Origin: Diatrype stigma
Taxonomy: Eukaryota; Ascomycota; Sordariomycetes; Xylariales; Diatrypaceae
Assembly: GCA_022225965.2 (NCBI GenBank)
Contig: JAKJXP020000008.1
Span: 62,001 to 126,000 of the forward strand
Direction of reading: 5' to 3'
Length of the DNA: 64,000 nucleotides
In this document: in pieces, positions 61,527-64,000 of the stretch
Layout: each line of letters starts with the position of its first letter
Numbering within the stretch: position 1 is the stretch's first letter
Notes under the pieces: generated by a model
Seen by the model: only the letters and a program-made list of their open reading frames with translations
What the model was told of the DNA's origin: nothing
The model's database searches: none
Translations under genes and position numbers: made by a program

Positions 61527-62207
61527 TTAGACGTAGCTCGTGCTCCCACCACGTCTACGTACCAGGTATGTGATGACGATGATACCGATCGCAAAGACGA
61601 AGCCGACATATTCGAATACATTATCGCTGCGGGCACGCTTGCACCTCCCTGGGGTGAGATCTTCGTTTGGATCACCACCCCCCACGTAGCAGTATTGTAT
61701 GCCATCTATTTCTTCACAGCCGCCATTCAATATCTTATTGTAGAATCGCTCAGCCGTGGCTTGTTCATTGTCGGGACTGCAGCTGGAAACCGATTTCAAC
61801 GCAAGCGTGAGTGCCTGTCATGTGCTCGTTAGCTTCCCATTCTCAAGGGATCATCTCGGGCGACATAGGTTGTGGATGAGGTCACTTACAATGCCTCCGG
61901 CAATATAGAATACAGCCGAGAGCGCATCAGCCACCAGGACCAACACGGTTGGAAATTTCTCGATCCATAAGGAGAGAAGCCCGAGCGCGGTGACGACAAG
62001 GCCAAAGCCTCCAACGAATGCACTGAAAGACGTAACAGCCGGTACTGATTCGACTCTCTGGTGCTTGGCTAGTCCAGAGGAAAGCCCAAGGACAATAGCG
62101 CCCGAGGCTATCTATACTAGATATCAGATGAGGCCGTTCGTGGCTAACAGGCATGGGACTAAACGTACCAAGATAGCCCGCACGGCGATGGCTCCAATCT
62201 TGAGCAT
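61527..62207 (-). CDS. MARVEL-domain membrane protein
   Basis: Exons (-): 62207-62169, 62111-61890, 61814-61527 (549 nt, 182 aa), all joined in phase 0 with GTACGT/GTAAGT donors and TATAG/GACAG acceptors. Four hydrophobic spans are spaced as in MARVEL proteins: KIGAIAVRAILIASGAIVLG, AFVGGFGLVVTALGLLSLWI, VLVLVADALSAVFYIAGGIA and VFEYVGFVFAIGIIVITYLV. The second and third loops match the family (VESVPAVTSFSAFVGGFGL, and a Cys-bearing lumenal loop NKILNGGCEEIDGIQYCYV). Fungal members, such as the Nce102 group, organise plasma-membrane domains or act in export. The exact role here is unknown. No single ORF spans the gene; it appears only when the three exons are joined. Confidence 0.82.
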
Positions 62208-63312
62208 GACGAAAGCTAGTTTGAAGGATATTCTTCGTGGTTACACGAAAAGAAGGATTACTATAATATATGAAGCATATAACCGTTGGTGACTTGAACG
62301 ATCCAATGATATGGTTTATGGGTTGTAGTGGCTGCGTGGGTAGTCTTCAGGTAGGAACTCAATTCGAATTAAAGCTGGTTTGCCTTTGGATACATCCCAG
62401 ACAAGAATGAGTAGTTCTAAGGGACCAGAATCTCGTAGGGAGGAGGTGCAGAGGTTCCCAACTTATCTACCTGACGGAGTCGAGGCTGGCAGGCAGTCAT
62501 TGCTGCCTACCTATCATAGAGACGTAGTGTTATATTCCATTGGCAACAAACATTGGTGAAACCACTATAGGTAGGCTCTTGGTCCCGCAATAGTTCTTCA
62601 ATAACACCAGGCCATTAAGCGAGCCTGTAGCATGATTATACGGCCACTGCAGTTGTTTAAGACACGGTCATCGTCGCATTGCGGGGGCATTGATCTCACA
62701 TGAATGATTTTCGGTGAGTGTGCCCAGCCTGCAAGAGCCGTGATCCAGCTCAAATAGGTAGCATGGAGGAGATGTGCCAGTCTTCCAGGCGGGTTTTGTA
62801 ATTTCTTAAGATGCATGGTCCGTATAGGGCTGGTCCCCAGGTCGTCGCATAGCCTCCGTCTCAACTGCCTACCCCTGAGAGAAGCGCCGAGCTTATATAT
62901 AGCAGGCCTTGGCGGTTACATCGCCTTTAGCATCTTGACAGAGGGCCTTACGGTGATGCGCATTGGTCTGGCTGTGCTCGACCTAGGGAATTCGGCGCGT
63001 ACCCCTATATCTATACTATTATTTCAAGCTTGGCTAACATCGAACCATATCGTTGATGCCCAGCTTACTACCGTATGACTCACGTCAGCCGCCCTCGCCT
63101 CGGCAGACGTATCAAGCATTGCAACGCGAACAAATCATCCGGACGAGAAGTACTCTGGGCGTATTGGGATATTATTATAATTACTTATCTCGGGTAGAGC
63201 AAATATACGATGCCCTCCTATATTACATATCACCCTAACTTTAAACGCTTTCGTTTCCAAGTACTCGAGTCAAGTCTGTGAAACAGAACGAAAGACTTTG
63301 TGGATTTTCAAA
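62208..63312. other. Intergenic region
   Basis: 1.1 kb upstream of the MARVEL start and downstream of the RING-like gene's stop (both on the minus strand). Short ORFs only; nothing recognisable. Confidence 0.5.
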
Positions 63313-64000
63313 CTACCAAGCGCGCCGCGAATCATCGCGAACCTCCATCAGCCAGCCGAGGACCTGCACCTCGATGGAAGCGACGTTCGCGTGGTGGCGG
63401 CGGGAGGACTCGGCCGAGAGCGGCCGGGCGGGCGTCCGGCACCAGATGGTCCCCTCGAGCTCCGACAGCGCCATGGCGACGAGCACCGACAGCGTGGCCT
63501 GGCGGCGGTCTGCGTCCTCGACGGCGCGCCTGGCGGCCGCGTCCGTCGCCCGCGTGACGAAGTCCGGCCAGACGAGCCGCATGACCTCGGCCAGGGCGTC
63601 GCGGACGCCGCGCTCGAGGTGCGCCGCCCGGTGCGCCCGGTGCTCGGCCTCGTCCTCGGCCTGCTGGCGGCGGAAGCACAGCGCGCAGTCGGCCGACAGG
63701 GCGAGCTGCAGCTTGGCGGCCACCGCCCGCCACCGGCACTCCTTGCACGCCGTCGGCGCCCCGCCCTCGGGGATCGTCAGCGGGAACCGGTCGCGCACCG
63801 GCTCGACGCCGCGCACGGGGACGCGCGCCGGCGCGATCGCGTGCTCGCAGGCCGCGTACTGCATCTTGTAGTGGCAGCTCGGGCAGACCACGCACTGCGC
63901 GTCCTCCATCAGCATGCGGGCGGTGCAGCGGTCGCCGAGCACGTGCCCGCACGCCAGGGCGACGGTCCGCTCGATCCCGCGCTTCTGGTACCTAGGGAAG
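63313..64000 (-). CDS. Cysteine-rich RING-like protein, 3' part (gene runs off window)
   Basis: The frame is open from the window edge to the stop at 63313 (about 228 codons visible), so the 5' end is missing. It starts with ERTVALACGHVLGDRCTARM and QCVVCPSCHYKMQYAACEH, a CGH...C...CxxC...C pattern like the second half of a RING or related zinc-binding fold. A second Cys set follows (FPLTIPEGGAPTACKECRWR, SADCALCFRRQ). The rest is Ala/Arg-rich and helical. Similar Cys-rich proteins are common in some sordariomycetes, but function is unknown. Ubiquitin-ligase activity would need the full RING, which cannot be judged here. Confidence 0.65.
   Translation of the reverse strand, partial: FPRYQKRGIERTVALACGHVLGDRCTARMLMEDAQCVVCPSCHYKMQYAACEHAIAPARVPVRGVEPVRDRFPLTIPEGGAPTACKECRWRAVAAKLQLALSADCALCFRRQQAEDEAEHRAHRAAHLERGVRDALAEVMRLVWPDFVTRATDAAARRAVEDADRRQATLSVLVAMALSELEGTIWCRTPARPLSAESSRRHHANVASIEVQVLGWLMEVRDDSRRAW

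Overview
The window is nuclear DNA of a filamentous ascomycete, most likely a sordariomycete. Genes lie on both strands, are GC-rich in the third codon position, and are broken by short GT-AG introns of about 48-204 bases (one of 380). They are separated by long non-coding stretches. The protein families also fit: a Zn2Cys6 regulator with a fungal_trans domain, a SconB-type F-box/WD40 protein, a fungal PX-associated protein, a MARVEL protein and a proteinase K-like subtilase. No operons, CRISPR arrays, phage or plasmid genes were seen. I rebuilt exon structures by hand from splice sites, reading frame and protein family. All the models of recognised full-length genes close to whole codons.

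Layout. 1-3.7 kb: no supported gene. 3.7-7.0 kb (-): six-exon Zn2Cys6 transcription factor. 7.0-11.3 kb: intergenic. 11.3-13.4 kb (+): CoA-transferase family III protein. 14.2-15.5 kb (-): PDX1, the E3-binding subunit of pyruvate dehydrogenase, divergent from 16.3-17.6 kb (+), a probable mitochondrial membrane protein. 19.1-21.7 kb (-): leucine-rich-repeat protein. 21.7-33.5 kb: 11.8 kb without a supportable gene, with many short tandem repeats. 33.5-35.2 kb (-): secreted subtilisin-like protease whose second intron holds an assembly gap. 36.9-38.1 kb (+): twinfilin, convergent with 38.4-39.7 kb (-), the mitochondrial succinate/fumarate carrier. 42.6-44.9 kb (-): SconB/SCON-2 sulfur controller. 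48.8-50.7 kb (-): GH47 alpha-1,2-mannosidase with a small second exon. 51.1-51.3 kb: a 241-bp MITE-like element. 52.4-53.9 kb (-): divergent mitochondrial carrier. 54.8-56.9 kb (+): PX-associated/DUF3818 protein. 57.4-58.6 kb (-): three small, weakly supported ORFs. 60.0-60.9 kb (+): SAM-dependent methyltransferase. 61.5-62.2 kb (-): three-exon MARVEL protein. 63.3-64.0 kb (-): 3' part of a cysteine-rich RING-like gene that runs off the window.

How the genes relate. This is a housekeeping neighbourhood, not a gene cluster. Several products act in mitochondria (PDX1, succinate/fumarate carrier, second carrier, the 419-aa membrane protein), and others act in the secretory or membrane system (GH47, subtilase, MARVEL). 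The two regulators are unrelated: SconB controls sulfur metabolite repression, and the Zn2Cys6 protein has no evident target. I found no convincing new biological system. The most unusual non-coding signals are the MITE-like element at 51.1 kb and a dispersed palindrome, TACCTAGGTA, found six times and only between genes.
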